NCBI GenBank assembly: GCA_030615765.1
Contig: JAUWYP010000001.1
Location: 1 to 64,000, forward strand
Source of the DNA: Dehalococcoidia bacterium
GTDB lineage: Bacteria; Chloroflexota; Dehalococcoidia; SM23-28-2
Reading direction: 5' to 3'
Length of the DNA stretch: 64,000 nt
Each line of letters starts with the position of its first letter. Within the stretch, counting starts at the first letter, position 1. Below are positions 43,904 to 51,351 of the stretch, piece by piece. The translations under genes were made by a program, and so were the position numbers. Below the pieces are notes generated by a model. That model was given only the letters and a program-made list of their open reading frames with translations. It was not told the DNA's origin and ran no database searches.

Positions 43904-43912
43904 TGCTACAAT
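43904..43912 (+). promoter_or_regulatory. Extended -10 of the SARP regulator gene
   Basis: TGC-TACAAT (TACAAT at 43907-43912), 44 bases before the preferred ATG at 43956. No clear -35 box. Confidence 0.45.
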
Positions 43913-43955
43913 CGGATGCAGACTGGGAGCACTGGCAGCTTTTCGACTTGGATTC

Positions 43956-46900
43956 ATGGTGAGAGGGCATACCGGCGAGTTCGTCACCAAGGTTTTGGTG
44001 CCCAGGCGTCGGGCGGACATGATCCGCCGGCAGCGGCTCCTCGATCTTCTCTACGCCAACCTTGACCACCATCTCACAGTCGTGCATGCTCCCGCGGGCT
44101 ACGGGAAGACGACGCTTCTGGTCGACTTCGTGCACGATCTGGCCATGCCAGCCTGCTGGCTCTCTCTTGACGAGGAGGACAGGGATCAGGCGACCTTTCT
44201 TCGCTACCTGCTGCTCTGTCTCCGACATCGCCTCCCAGGTCTTGATTCTGGCACAGAGGTGCCCCTGGCTCTGGACAGCCCGTCGGCCTCCACCGAAGCC
44301 GACCGCGTTATGGGCCAGATAGTCACAGCCCTCCATCGCGATGTTGGGGAGCCGGTCGCCATCATCCTCGACGACTTTCACTGCGTCGACGGGTCTGAGC
44401 CGGTGATGCAGCTGGTGAACCGTTTCCTGCTCAGGCTCCCACCCAACTGTCACCTGATCATCTGCGGTAGAACGAAGCCGTCCCTGTCGGTCCTGCTCCG
44501 GCTTGAAGGGCAGAGAGAAGTCGCGACCATTGATGCCTCACTGCTGGCCTTTACGGCGGATGAGATAAGACGCTACTATTTCCAGATTCATGGGGTGGAC
44601 CTGGCGGAGGAAGACGCCGAGAAGCTAGCCTGTGTGACCGAAGGCTGGGTGGCTGCCCTCTCGCTAATGCCAGCACAGACCGCGATGCCGACCGACCTGA
44701 AAGCCGCGACCCCAGAAAAGGCCTTCGAGTACCTGGCCGCTGAAGTCTTCGATGGGTTGGATAGGCAACTCCAAGAGTTCCTGCTTGTCACTAGCGTCCT
44801 GAGCGAGGCCGACGTAGAGATCTGTGATGCCCTCCTGGCGAGAAGCGACTCTCAGCTCACCCTTCGCGAGATAGAGGCACGCAACCTGTTCCTCACCTCC
44901 ATCGACCGTAGAGATATGTGTTGGCGCTTTCATCCGCTATTCCGAGAATTCCTTGCCTCAAGATTCAGGCACGAGCAGCTAGACCACTTCAGGGCCACAA
45001 GCGACAGAGCGGGCCGTTTGCTCGCAGCCAAAGGGAGGTGGGGAGAAGCCATCCGACACTTTGCCGAGGCCGGGCTGTGGGATCAGGCGGCCTCTATTGT
45101 GGAGGAGGCAGCTCCCCAAGCTTTTGCCGAGGGGAGGTGGCAGACAATAGCTGGGTGGCTCGAGACATTCCCTCCTCCGAACCTGTCCAGCTATCCGAAG
45201 CTCGTCCTGTGGCGGGCGCGAATCCTGTATCAGCTGGCACAGGCCGACAAGGCACTGGAGGTGATTGCGACAGCCATTCCGTCGCTTGAGGGACGGCGAG
45301 ACGCTGTCTCTTTGGCCGAGGCCTACACCATACGGGGAATGGCGCTGCGCCTCAAAGGTGAACACGCGGAGGCCGCCGAGTCCTGCCGACACGCCATTGC
45401 TCTGTTGACGAGCGCAGATGGGCCGATCAAATCCCTAGCCGAGGCGCGCAAGCAACTGGGCATAGTCTACTCTATCCAAGGGTCTTTCTTATCTGCTCTC
45501 GACGAATACAAGGCAGTTCTCGACATCTACGAGGCCGCGGGCGATGTGGCCAACGCTGCCTTCGCCCATGGACACGCAGGCGCAACCCTTGGGCAACTGG
45601 GGCAGCTGTCTAGCGCTGGAGTTCATCTTGAGAAGGCGCGACAGGCATGGCGGCGGCTAGGCAATCACAAGGAACTGGCGACCGTCTTGAACAATCTAGG
45701 GATGCTCCACTATGTCCAAGGAAACGCCGAGCAGGCGCTAGCGCTCTTCCATGACGCCGTGGAGAAGGCGCGGCACAGCGGAAACGCACGTGCAGAAGCC
45801 TATGCCCTCGCCTCTATTGCCGATATCGAACGAGATCGCGGCGTCTACGACATGGCCATCGAGCGATACAACGAGGTCTTCGATCTTGCCGGAGACCTTG
45901 GAGATATCACTCTATGTACCCAGGTGCTAACGTCGATTGGCGACACGCATCGGCTCCATGGTGACCTCGACAAAGCTGAGATTCTGATCCGCCAGGCTGC
46001 CGCCGATGCGGAGGAGCGAGAGAGTTCATACGAACTCGGGATCGCGAAGATCAGTCTAGGTCTCGTATTGCGGGAACGCGGTGACGGTCAGCAAGCAGTC
46101 GCCCAATTCCACCAGGCCGCCGACCTGTTGTCGAAGTGCCACGCGAAGCGTGAGGAAGGGATCGCCCTGTACCATCTTGGCGAGATCTTGTTCTCCTCCA
46201 GACGGGGGCGATCCAGGGCCATGCGCGCCTTGGAAGAGGCTGCCAGCCTTTCGAAACAGTTGGGATATGACCATTTCCTCTTTGAGCGGGCACTCGCTGC
46301 ACCAGAGGTGATGCAGTACGCAGCTTCTAAGGGGATCGGTGGCGGCTTCTACGGCACTCTCTTGGAAAAGATGGCATCCCACCATCGGCCCCGCGGAGAA
46401 AGACCTGAGACGACGCGCTCGAAGAAAGGAAGATTCCCCTCGGTACAGGTGTTCGCTCTCGGCCCGATGGCAGTCTTCGTTGGGGAGCGACGAGTCCAAC
46501 ACTTTGAGTGGCAGAGCGATAAGAGCAAGGAGATGCTCCTCTTCTTGCTGCGTCATGGCGCCCCCGCCCGCAAAGAAGAGATTCTAGCGGCCCTTTGGCC
46601 TGACCTGCCACGCGACAAGTGCAACAGCAGTTTCCACTCGACGCTATACCGGCTACGGCGGGCGCTCTATGCGCACTGCGTGATTGAGCAGACTGGTCAG
46701 TACACCCTGAATCCTCGCGGGCACTTCTGGTGTGATGCCGTAGAGTTGGAAAGCCTAGTGCGAAAGGCCGAACAGAGCCAGCACAGGTCGTCCCGGTGGG
46801 CTCGCAGCCTCCGCCAGGCGGTAGACCTTTATCGTGGGCCGTTTGGGATTGATTTCTACTCTGAGTGGCTTGAAGGGGAGCGCCGACGCCTGGAAGATAT

Positions 46901-47183
46901 GTGCCTCCGAGCCCTCTCGCGCCTGGCAGAGTACGAGCGCCAACGAGGCAACCATTTGGAGGCAGTTTCGCTCTATGAGAAGGCCGTCGGTTTAGACCCG
47001 CTTAACGAGTCCTTGTGGTACCAGATGATCGACACCTACGGCGATGCTGGTCAGCTGGAGATGGCGACGCGTTGCTATCGACAGTACGCGGACACTGTCC
47101 GTGACCAACTGGGAGAGGAGCCAGCGGCAGCGCTGACTGACCTGTACAATCGCCTGTGCACCTCGCTAGCCACTTCACACTAG
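43956..47183 (+). CDS. STAND-ATPase/TPR regulator with C-terminal SARP (BTAD) domain
   Basis: A 1075-residue transcription regulator. A MalT-like NTPase comes first (Walker A HAPAGYGKTTLL, about residues 44-55; Walker B VAIILDDFHCVDG), then the winged region of STAND proteins and a long TPR array (about 340-790; e.g. NNLGMLHYVQGNAEQALALF). The C-terminus has an OmpR-type winged helix (FEWQSDKSKEMLLFLLRHG...HSTLYRLRRAL) and a BTAD domain. TPR arrays of this kind often bind small ligands or peptides. The open frame extends to 43881 but the promoter lies inside that extension, so 43956 is preferred. Confidence 0.88.
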   Translation: MVRGHTGEFVTKVLVPRRRADMIRRQRLLDLLYANLDHHLTVVHAPAGYGKTTLLVDFVHDLAMPACWLSLDEEDRDQATFLRYLLLCLRHRLPGLDSGTEVPLALDSPSASTEADRVMGQIVTALHRDVGEPVAIILDDFHCVDGSEPVMQLVNRFLLRLPPNCHLIICGRTKPSLSVLLRLEGQREVATIDASLLAFTADEIRRYYFQIHGVDLAEEDAEKLACVTEGWVAALSLMPAQTAMPTDLKAATPEKAFEYLAAEVFDGLDRQLQEFLLVTSVLSEADVEICDALLARSDSQLTLREIEARNLFLTSIDRRDMCWRFHPLFREFLASRFRHEQLDHFRATSDRAGRLLAAKGRWGEAIRHFAEAGLWDQAASIVEEAAPQAFAEGRWQTIAGWLETFPPPNLSSYPKLVLWRARILYQLAQADKALEVIATAIPSLEGRRDAVSLAEAYTIRGMALRLKGEHAEAAESCRHAIALLTSADGPIKSLAEARKQLGIVYSIQGSFLSALDEYKAVLDIYEAAGDVANAAFAHGHAGATLGQLGQLSSAGVHLEKARQAWRRLGNHKELATVLNNLGMLHYVQGNAEQALALFHDAVEKARHSGNARAEAYALASIADIERDRGVYDMAIERYNEVFDLAGDLGDITLCTQVLTSIGDTHRLHGDLDKAEILIRQAAADAEERESSYELGIAKISLGLVLRERGDGQQAVAQFHQAADLLSKCHAKREEGIALYHLGEILFSSRRGRSRAMRALEEAASLSKQLGYDHFLFERALAAPEVMQYAASKGIGGGFYGTLLEKMASHHRPRGERPETTRSKKGRFPSVQVFALGPMAVFVGERRVQHFEWQSDKSKEMLLFLLRHGAPARKEEILAALWPDLPRDKCNSSFHSTLYRLRRALYAHCVIEQTGQYTLNPRGHFWCDAVELESLVRKAEQSQHRSSRWARSLRQAVDLYRGPFGIDFYSEWLEGERRRLEDMCLRALSRLAEYERQRGNHLEAVSLYEKAVGLDPLNESLWYQMIDTYGDAGQLEMATRCYRQYADTVRDQLGEEPAAALTDLYNRLCTSLATSH

Positions 47184-47243
47184 TCGTACCGCCAACGATA
47201 TCCCTAGCAGACAGCGGGCGGAGAGCGCTTCTTCCGCGGAACC

Positions 47244-47265
47244 ACGTGAGAACTACGCGAGAGGC
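47244..47265 (+). promoter_or_regulatory. Second tandem 11-bp operator
   Basis: ACGTGAGAACT followed by ACGCGAGAGGC, a diverged copy of the 43043-43064 pair with the same 11-base period. It lies between the SARP regulator and the mini-peptide gene. Confidence 0.5.
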
Positions 47266-47331
47266 CACTCCTTAGCTTGCTCAAGGGCAATCAAGTGTGC
47301 CCGAGCAAGTATCACCACAGGAGGTGACCTC

Positions 47332-47430
47332 ATGCGCAGGTTCCGCAGCACGTGGGTCGTGGTTGTTGGGACGGCTATCGTCCTCGCAGCCGCCGCTTTC
47401 GCGGGAGCCGCTCCCTGGATGTACGCGTAG
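47332..47430 (+). CDS. 32-residue exported mini-peptide
   Basis: ATG 47332 is preceded by a perfect AGGAGGTGA at 7 bases. The 32-residue product starts MRRFRSTW, has a hydrophobic core VVVVGTAIVLAAAAFA and ends GAAPWMYA. This is a complete signal peptide with an A-F-A cleavage site, leaving an octapeptide GAAPWMYA. Cleavage after AGA is an alternative. It follows the TPR-containing regulator and precedes a membrane protein gene. I infer a secreted signal peptide or a very small membrane protein; no family is known to me. Confidence 0.6.
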   Translation: MRRFRSTWVVVVGTAIVLAAAAFAGAAPWMYA

Positions 47431-47476
47431 ACAGCGACAGCACGGGGACCACGACCCATTCCTGGAGGATTGAGAA

Positions 47477-48016
47477 ATGGCTGCGACTTCCAGTGTTCGT
47501 TTTCCAGCGGGATTGCGTTGGAGCTGGCTGGGAGTCGCAGCCTTTCTCGTCCAGATCTGGGTCGTCTACTTCGCGGGGACTCAGGCCACTCCAGGGCTCG
47601 CCCGCCGCGTATTGTTGCCTTTGACCTTTGTCCTCCTGCTGGTATTCGCGCTCCGCAACTGGCACCTGTGGGGTGTTCGGGTGATGGCAGTCGGCTTTCT
47701 CCTGAATCTCCTCGCTATCGGCTCCAATGGCGGGTTGATGCCGATCAGTCCCGAGGAGGTCGCCCGCGTGAATCTGCTAGATCGCATCGAAAACGTGCAG
47801 CTAGGAGAACCCGTGCCGGGCTCAAAGGGAATATTGATGGCGCCACGCGACGCGAGGCTCTGGTTTCTCTCAGACATCATTGTCTTCCCTCCACGTAGTC
47901 CGGTTGCTAGGGTCTACAGCGTGGGAGATCTGGCGATTGGGTTGGGTCTGATCATCGCCGCTGCAGAAGCCGTGACCCGGTCCATCGCCAAGAACAGAGC
48001 ACGACCCTCCACTTGA
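47477..48016 (+). CDS. DUF5317 membrane protein
   Basis: A 179-residue integral membrane protein with about four hydrophobic segments (LGVAAFLVQIWVVYFAG, VLLPLTFVLLLVFAL, VMAVGFLLNLLAI, VGDLAIGLGLIIAAAEAV). The conserved DUF5317 features NGGLMPISPEEV, PGSKGILMAPRDARLWFLSDIIVFPP and VYSVGDL are present. GGAGGATT precedes the ATG. It lies 46 bases after the mini-peptide and is probably co-transcribed; a role in export, reception or immunity is only a guess. Confidence 0.82.
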   Translation: MAATSSVRFPAGLRWSWLGVAAFLVQIWVVYFAGTQATPGLARRVLLPLTFVLLLVFALRNWHLWGVRVMAVGFLLNLLAIGSNGGLMPISPEEVARVNLLDRIENVQLGEPVPGSKGILMAPRDARLWFLSDIIVFPPRSPVARVYSVGDLAIGLGLIIAAAEAVTRSIAKNRARPST

Positions 48017-48405
48017 CGAAACGGCAGCCTCTCTTGGGTCACCTATGTCGCCTTTGTGTTCAGCGTCCGACTGACTTCGCTGCGTCGGCGAATCCGCTCC
48101 TACCACCGCCGCGCCTAGCCGTGGATTGCGCGGGGCAGCCCGGGGGGCATCAAACCTGGCGCTCACGATGAAGTCATAGTGTGCGGCCAGGAGCAGGAAG
48201 GCCAGGATGTTGACGAGTGCGCGGCAAGCCCCCATATGCATACGCAGGGGTGCCGGTGCCCTTCGGTGTTACCCGCCTTTGGCTAGTGGTCAGGTCACCA
48301 AGGCCAGAGGATGAAGAAGCACACGATGGCGTGGGCAGCACGAGAATGCGCCCCTCAGGAGGAAGGCGCGCCTGAGGCCGCAACCTCTACCGTTTTGTGG
48401 GTCTC
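48017..48405. other. Gene-free stretch with a family A repeat
   Basis: About 390 bases between DUF5317 and the NTF2-like gene. Only a family A repeat copy (48313-48339, GAAGCACACGATGGCGTGGGCAG) is recognisable. Minus-strand frames across it are not convincing. Confidence 0.5.
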
Positions 48406-48837
48406 CTAGCCCCTCAGCGAATCCAGGGAGATGAGAGCGGCCTGCACGTAAACGTCGAGCCAGTTCGTGTACATTGTTTGCTCTCGGATGCGGCCGCCTT
48501 CAATCCTGAATACGTTGCACTGGTAGGTGGTGTACGGCCTGCCGGTACCTCGCAAGTACTGCGTACCGTCGAAGGTAGCGCTAAGCCGCTCTACCGCACA
48601 GACGTGGGTATCGTCCCCGAAGATGGTGCGAATCTCGAGTCCGGTCGGTGCGCTCAGCTGGCGGAAGTTTTGCAAAATCTGCTCGCGTCCCTGGATAACC
48701 CCTCCGAGAGCGGACGGCACCCCCGCCGCTCGAATGACAGCGTCTTCGGCGAATAGCTCACCGTACCGGCGTTCGTCATGGTCGCGAATGGCCTGCGCCA
48801 AGTCCTGGACTATCTTCATGTTGTCTTGGGCTCCCAT
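48406..48837 (-). CDS. NTF2/SnoaL-like protein
   Basis: A 143-residue protein of the cone-shaped SnoaL/NTF2-like fold: VQDLAQAIRDHDERRYGELFAEDAVIR, VIQGREQILQNFRQL and YQCNVFRIEGGRIREQTMYTNWLDV are the typical helix and sheet segments. Such proteins are isomerases, hydrolases or ligand-binding partners; the substrate cannot be told. AAGGAGG precedes the ATG. It lies 204 bases beyond a MarR regulator on the same strand. Confidence 0.82.
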   Translation of the reverse strand: MGAQDNMKIVQDLAQAIRDHDERRYGELFAEDAVIRAAGVPSALGGVIQGREQILQNFRQLSAPTGLEIRTIFGDDTHVCAVERLSATFDGTQYLRGTGRPYTTYQCNVFRIEGGRIREQTMYTNWLDVYVQAALISLDSLRG

Positions 48838-48940
48838 GGGTGCCTCCTTCTAGCTAATCACGCGAAAAGACAACCTACTCTAGACCCTTCTTCTGGATTT
48901 GTCAATGCGTCATCCGCCTTCCACCTTTGCCGCCCCATGG

Positions 48941-48971
48941 CCACCACGAAGCATACGATGGCGTTGGCGAG
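48941..48971 (+). repeat. Family A dispersed repeat copy
   Basis: CCACCACGAAG-CATACGATGGCG followed by TTGGCGAG. Between the NTF2-like and MarR genes. Confidence 0.5.
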
Positions 48972-49041
48972 CAGGCGAGCAGGGTGGGAGGGGATGATGG
49001 GAAGTGGGACTAGGCCTTCAGTTCCCCGCTGGAGTCTCTCC

Positions 49042-49557
49042 CTACGCACGCCGGAACGGCATGCCAGCTGAGGCGAAGGCCGCTTCAAGCCTACCCATCG
49101 CGGCACCGCGTAGCTTCTCTAGCTTGGCCTGCAAATCCTCTAGTTCCTGGTCGGTCAGAACAGCAGAGAGTTCCTCAGCGAGGCGATTGGCAACGGGGAA
49201 GGCATCGGCAAGCTTGCGCTCGCCCTTCTCGGTCATGCGAACCCAGGTCTTGCGGCGGTCGCTCCTATCGAAGACCCTCTCCACGAACCCCGGCTCTTCG
49301 AGCCTGTCCACCAGCCCGGTTATCGTCTGGCTGGCCTTGACCATGGCTTGCCCTATCTCGCCGGTCGTGATGGGCCCGTCCGCTTTCTTCAGGATAGCCA
49401 GGAGATGGAGCTGGGGAAGAGAAAGATTGTGTGGCAGTAGAGCCAGCTCGGCCACCTTGAAGATGGCGTTGTGGGCCTGATAGATGGCTTTCCACTGGGC
49501 CATGCCCCTGGTGCTGTCAAGCCTGGCCTTCCACTCCTGCTTCTGTCGCTTTGCCAT
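49042..49557 (-). CDS. MarR-family transcription regulator
   Basis: A 171-residue winged-helix regulator: LSLPQLHLLAILKKADGPITTGEIGQAM, then SQTITGLVDRLEEPGFVERVFDRSDRRKTWVRMTEKG, the recognition helix and wing with the conserved D-R-R signature. MarR proteins repress nearby genes and are released by small ligands; the NTF2-like gene downstream is the obvious candidate target, by position only. G-rich GGGGGTG precedes the ATG. Confidence 0.88.
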   Translation of the reverse strand: MAKRQKQEWKARLDSTRGMAQWKAIYQAHNAIFKVAELALLPHNLSLPQLHLLAILKKADGPITTGEIGQAMVKASQTITGLVDRLEEPGFVERVFDRSDRRKTWVRMTEKGERKLADAFPVANRLAEELSAVLTDQELEDLQAKLEKLRGAAMGRLEAAFASAGMPFRRA

Positions 49558-49600
49558 GAAGCCTACACCCCCTTGTGCCTTTGGCGCTGCTAGTAGCGCT

Positions 49601-49635
49601 CCCCATCCTACTCGCAGGCGCGAGGGTTGGCAAGG
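49601..49635 (-). repeat. Family B dispersed repeat copy
   Basis: CCTTGCCAACCCTCGCG-type word with CTCGC-N4-GCGAG hairpin, on the minus strand, upstream of the MarR gene. Confidence 0.5.
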
Positions 49636-49717
49636 CTATTTGACAAGGGTGTCGCAGAAGGCATATAACAAGGGCTGAGATGCCCAGAACGAAGGTCAAC
49701 GCGAGGTCACGGTAACG

Positions 49718-49858
49718 ATGACCGACATCCTCCCCATCCTAGTCCCTGCCGCGCTCGGGCTTCTGGGACTCCTGCTCGGGCCGGCCGTGGACCGCTGGGC
49801 AGAGCGCCTGGAGCGCTGGCTGAATGGGCGGCTAAAGGGGCCGTTGAATAGCGGCTAA
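49718..49858 (+). CDS. Possible 46-residue membrane peptide
   Basis: From ATG 49718 the product reads MTDILPILVPAALGLLGLLLG, one membrane helix, followed by a charged amphipathic tail PAVDRWAERLERWLNGRLKG. GAGGT lies 9 bases upstream. The pattern is sensible for a small membrane protein, but it is short and no family is recognised. Confidence 0.45.
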   Translation: MTDILPILVPAALGLLGLLLGPAVDRWAERLERWLNGRLKGPLNSG

Positions 49859-49914
49859 CTGCGGCCTTTTCGCTTGGGGATCAGCTATATGGCGTACAGC
49901 GTCAGGAGGTAGCA

Positions 49915-50115
49915 ATGCCTGAACTAACACCTGCACAGAGAGAAGAAATCATACGGCGCCGAGGGTCCCTCTCTGATAAGGACAAGCAGAAGCACCAAAT
50001 GAGGAACCTGGACATCCATCACAAAGACCGTAATCCGCGCAACAATGACCCTAAGAACTTGCGAGTGCTGACTAAGCAGGAGCATCAAGACCTACACAAA
50101 AGGGCCGGACGTTAA
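49915..50115 (+). CDS. Small HNH-like protein
   Basis: A 66-residue protein behind a strong AGGAGGT. The core LDIHHKDRNPRNNDPKNLRVL, then TKQEHQDLH, is the beta-beta-alpha heart of HNH nucleases (first HH, central N, final H) without zinc-binding cysteines. Such short HNH proteins occur near phage terminases and in group I intron-like settings. It may be an active nicking nuclease or a remnant. Confidence 0.65.
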   Translation: MPELTPAQREEIIRRRGSLSDKDKQKHQMRNLDIHHKDRNPRNNDPKNLRVLTKQEHQDLHKRAGR

Positions 50116-50117
50116 TC

Positions 50118-50407
50118 TCCTGACGGATTTCGCGCCCCATTTTGACAGCAATTTTGACAGCAACCCAGGCGAAAAATGGCGGACGGCAGCGGACGGAAAA
50201 GGCCTCAAAGTGCCATTCTCAGATACAAACAAGGACGCTGGCGGACGCCTACGCATTATGTTTAAAGAACTGCGGGACCCCGATCGGCGGTTCGAATCCG
50301 CCCGTCGCCTCCAGCTAGTGGGCAAGGAGCTCACCATCCCCCGGTCGGCGGTGATCCGCATCGCCGTGCTGGAGTACGTGCGGCGGCAGGGCAAGGCCGC
50401 CGAATAG
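50118..50407 (+). pseudogene. Relic: integrase-like tail, tRNA-3'-end motif and RHH-like end
   Basis: One continuous open frame. Its first part, LLTDFAPHFDSNFDSN, resembles the C-terminal tails of phage tyrosine integrases. Bases 50284-50311 look like the T-arm and acceptor end of a tRNA (GGCGG-TTCGAAT-CCGCC, then CGTCGCCT-CCA), but no 5' half exists. The last part, ELTIPRSAVIRIAVLEYVRRQG, resembles a ribbon-helix-helix domain, possibly translated from ATG 50258. I read this as debris of an older tRNA-targeted element. Confidence 0.4.
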
Positions 50408-50467
50408 CGACAAGGGCCAGGCTTGCTCTGGACCCTAACCCGCGTTGCTGTCAACCGAGGGAAATTC

Positions 50468-50484
50468 CTAGGCTGAAAGCCTAG
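50468..50484. repeat. Hairpin near the right end of the element
   Basis: CTAGGCT-GAA-AGCCTAG, a perfect 7-bp stem, 21 bases inside the right junction. It could insulate element transcription from comM or be an integrase accessory site. Confidence 0.4.
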
Positions 50485-50493
50485 TAATAGATC

Positions 50494-50520
50494 TTGACAC
50501 CGTGCCATCGGGGTGTGCTT
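50494..50520 (+). other. attR junction with orphan -35 box
   Basis: Element arm ACCGTGC (50499-50505), crossover CA (50506-50507), then chromosomal comM. TTGACA (50494-50499) overlaps the arm and faces the crossover; on circularisation it would serve the integrase -10 at the left end. Confidence 0.8.
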
Positions 50521-51141
50521 TTCCTGGATGAACTGCCCGAGTTCGGTCACTCGGTGCTGGAGGCGATCCGCCAGCCGCTGGAGGATCGAGTGGTCACTAT
50601 CAGTCGCGCCCAGGGCAACGTCACCTTCCCGGCGAACTTCATGATGGTGGGCGCGATGAATCCCTGTCCGTGTGGGTTTTGGGGTGACCCCACGAAGGAG
50701 TGCACCTGCTCCCCGCCGATCATCATCCGCTACCAGAAGCGCATCTCCGGGCCTCTGCTGGACCGGATCGACATCTTTGCCGACGTGCCGCGGGTGGAGT
50801 ACGAGAAGCTGGCCGACGAGGCGCTGGGCGAACCCTCGGAGCAGGTGCGCCAGCGGGTGGAGAAAGCGCGGGCACGCCAGCAGGAGCGGTTTGCCGGCAC
50901 CAGGCTGGTGTGCAACGCCGAGATGACCCCCGTGGAGGTTAGGGAATACTGTCAGGACGCTCTGGAGGACGGTGCCAAGTCGCTCCTGCGGCTGGCCATG
51001 AACCAACTGGCCCTGTCGGCGCGCTCCTTCCATCGGGTGCTGAAGCTGGCGCGGACCGTCGCGGACCTGGCGGGCTCGGAGGGCATCACGACGCCCCACG
51101 TGGCGGAGGCGCTGCAGTATCGACAGCGGGGAAGCGGCTGA
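50508..51141 (+). pseudogene. comM: comM 3' part, severed from its 5' part
   Basis: Continues the ATPase at Walker B: HRGVLFLDELPEFGHSVLEAIRQPLEDR, then FMMVGAMNPCPCGFWGD...CTCSPP (zinc-like cysteine pair), ISGPLLDRIDIFADVPR and the C-terminal lid QLALSARSFHRVLKLARTVADL. An in-frame TTG at 50494 could allow some translation but without Walker A the product would be inactive. In-frame fusion to 12293 gives the full 509-residue protein. Confidence 0.93.
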
Positions 51142-51179
51142 CGAGCCGCGGCGGGTTGTAGGCCCCGGCTGCGCTGCGG

Positions 51180-51208
51180 CTGGCCAGGGCCATGCCGTGG
51201 TTTGTGGT
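51180..51208 (-). repeat. Diverged family A repeat copy
   Basis: Minus strand reads CCACAAACCACGGCATGGC-CCTGGCCAG, a diverged family A word, in the gap between comM and the AAA ATPase gene. Confidence 0.35.
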
Positions 51209-51351
51209 ATAAGTTGAAACCGGGGAGCACTCGGTGCGGCGTCAGTTGGTGAGACGGAGCGTCGAGGCAAAGGATCAAACCCAGACACTCAGGCCGCTCC
51301 AACTCGAGGCCTGAGAAGATCACGATATAGGGGCGCACGTAGGAGGTTGCG

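Larger units (their letters stand above)
12294..50505. mobile_element. 38.2-kb serine-recombinase integrative element in comM
   Basis: Joining 12293 to 50508 across the shared CA rebuilds comM as 509 codons plus stop, with the conserved reading ISLS-HRGVLFLDELPEF. The bases joined in the circular form give an inverted repeat ACCGTGC-CA-GCACGGT, the expected attP of a large serine integrase. Cargo: recombinase, P4-type primase-helicase, small terminase, excisionase-like proteins, the DISARM-like defence island, an SOS mutagenesis cassette, regulators and a mini-peptide. No conjugation genes and no large terminase, capsid or tail genes were seen. Confidence 0.92.

Noticed and set aside
47870-48241. 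123-residue minus-strand frame with a hydrophobic start
   Set aside because: Most of it is antisense to the DUF5317 gene or intergenic, with low-complexity sequence; only the first ~30 residues look membrane-like.
50284-50311. Intact tRNA gene
   Set aside because: Only the T-arm and acceptor 3' side are present; no matching 5' acceptor, D-arm or anticodon arm exists upstream.
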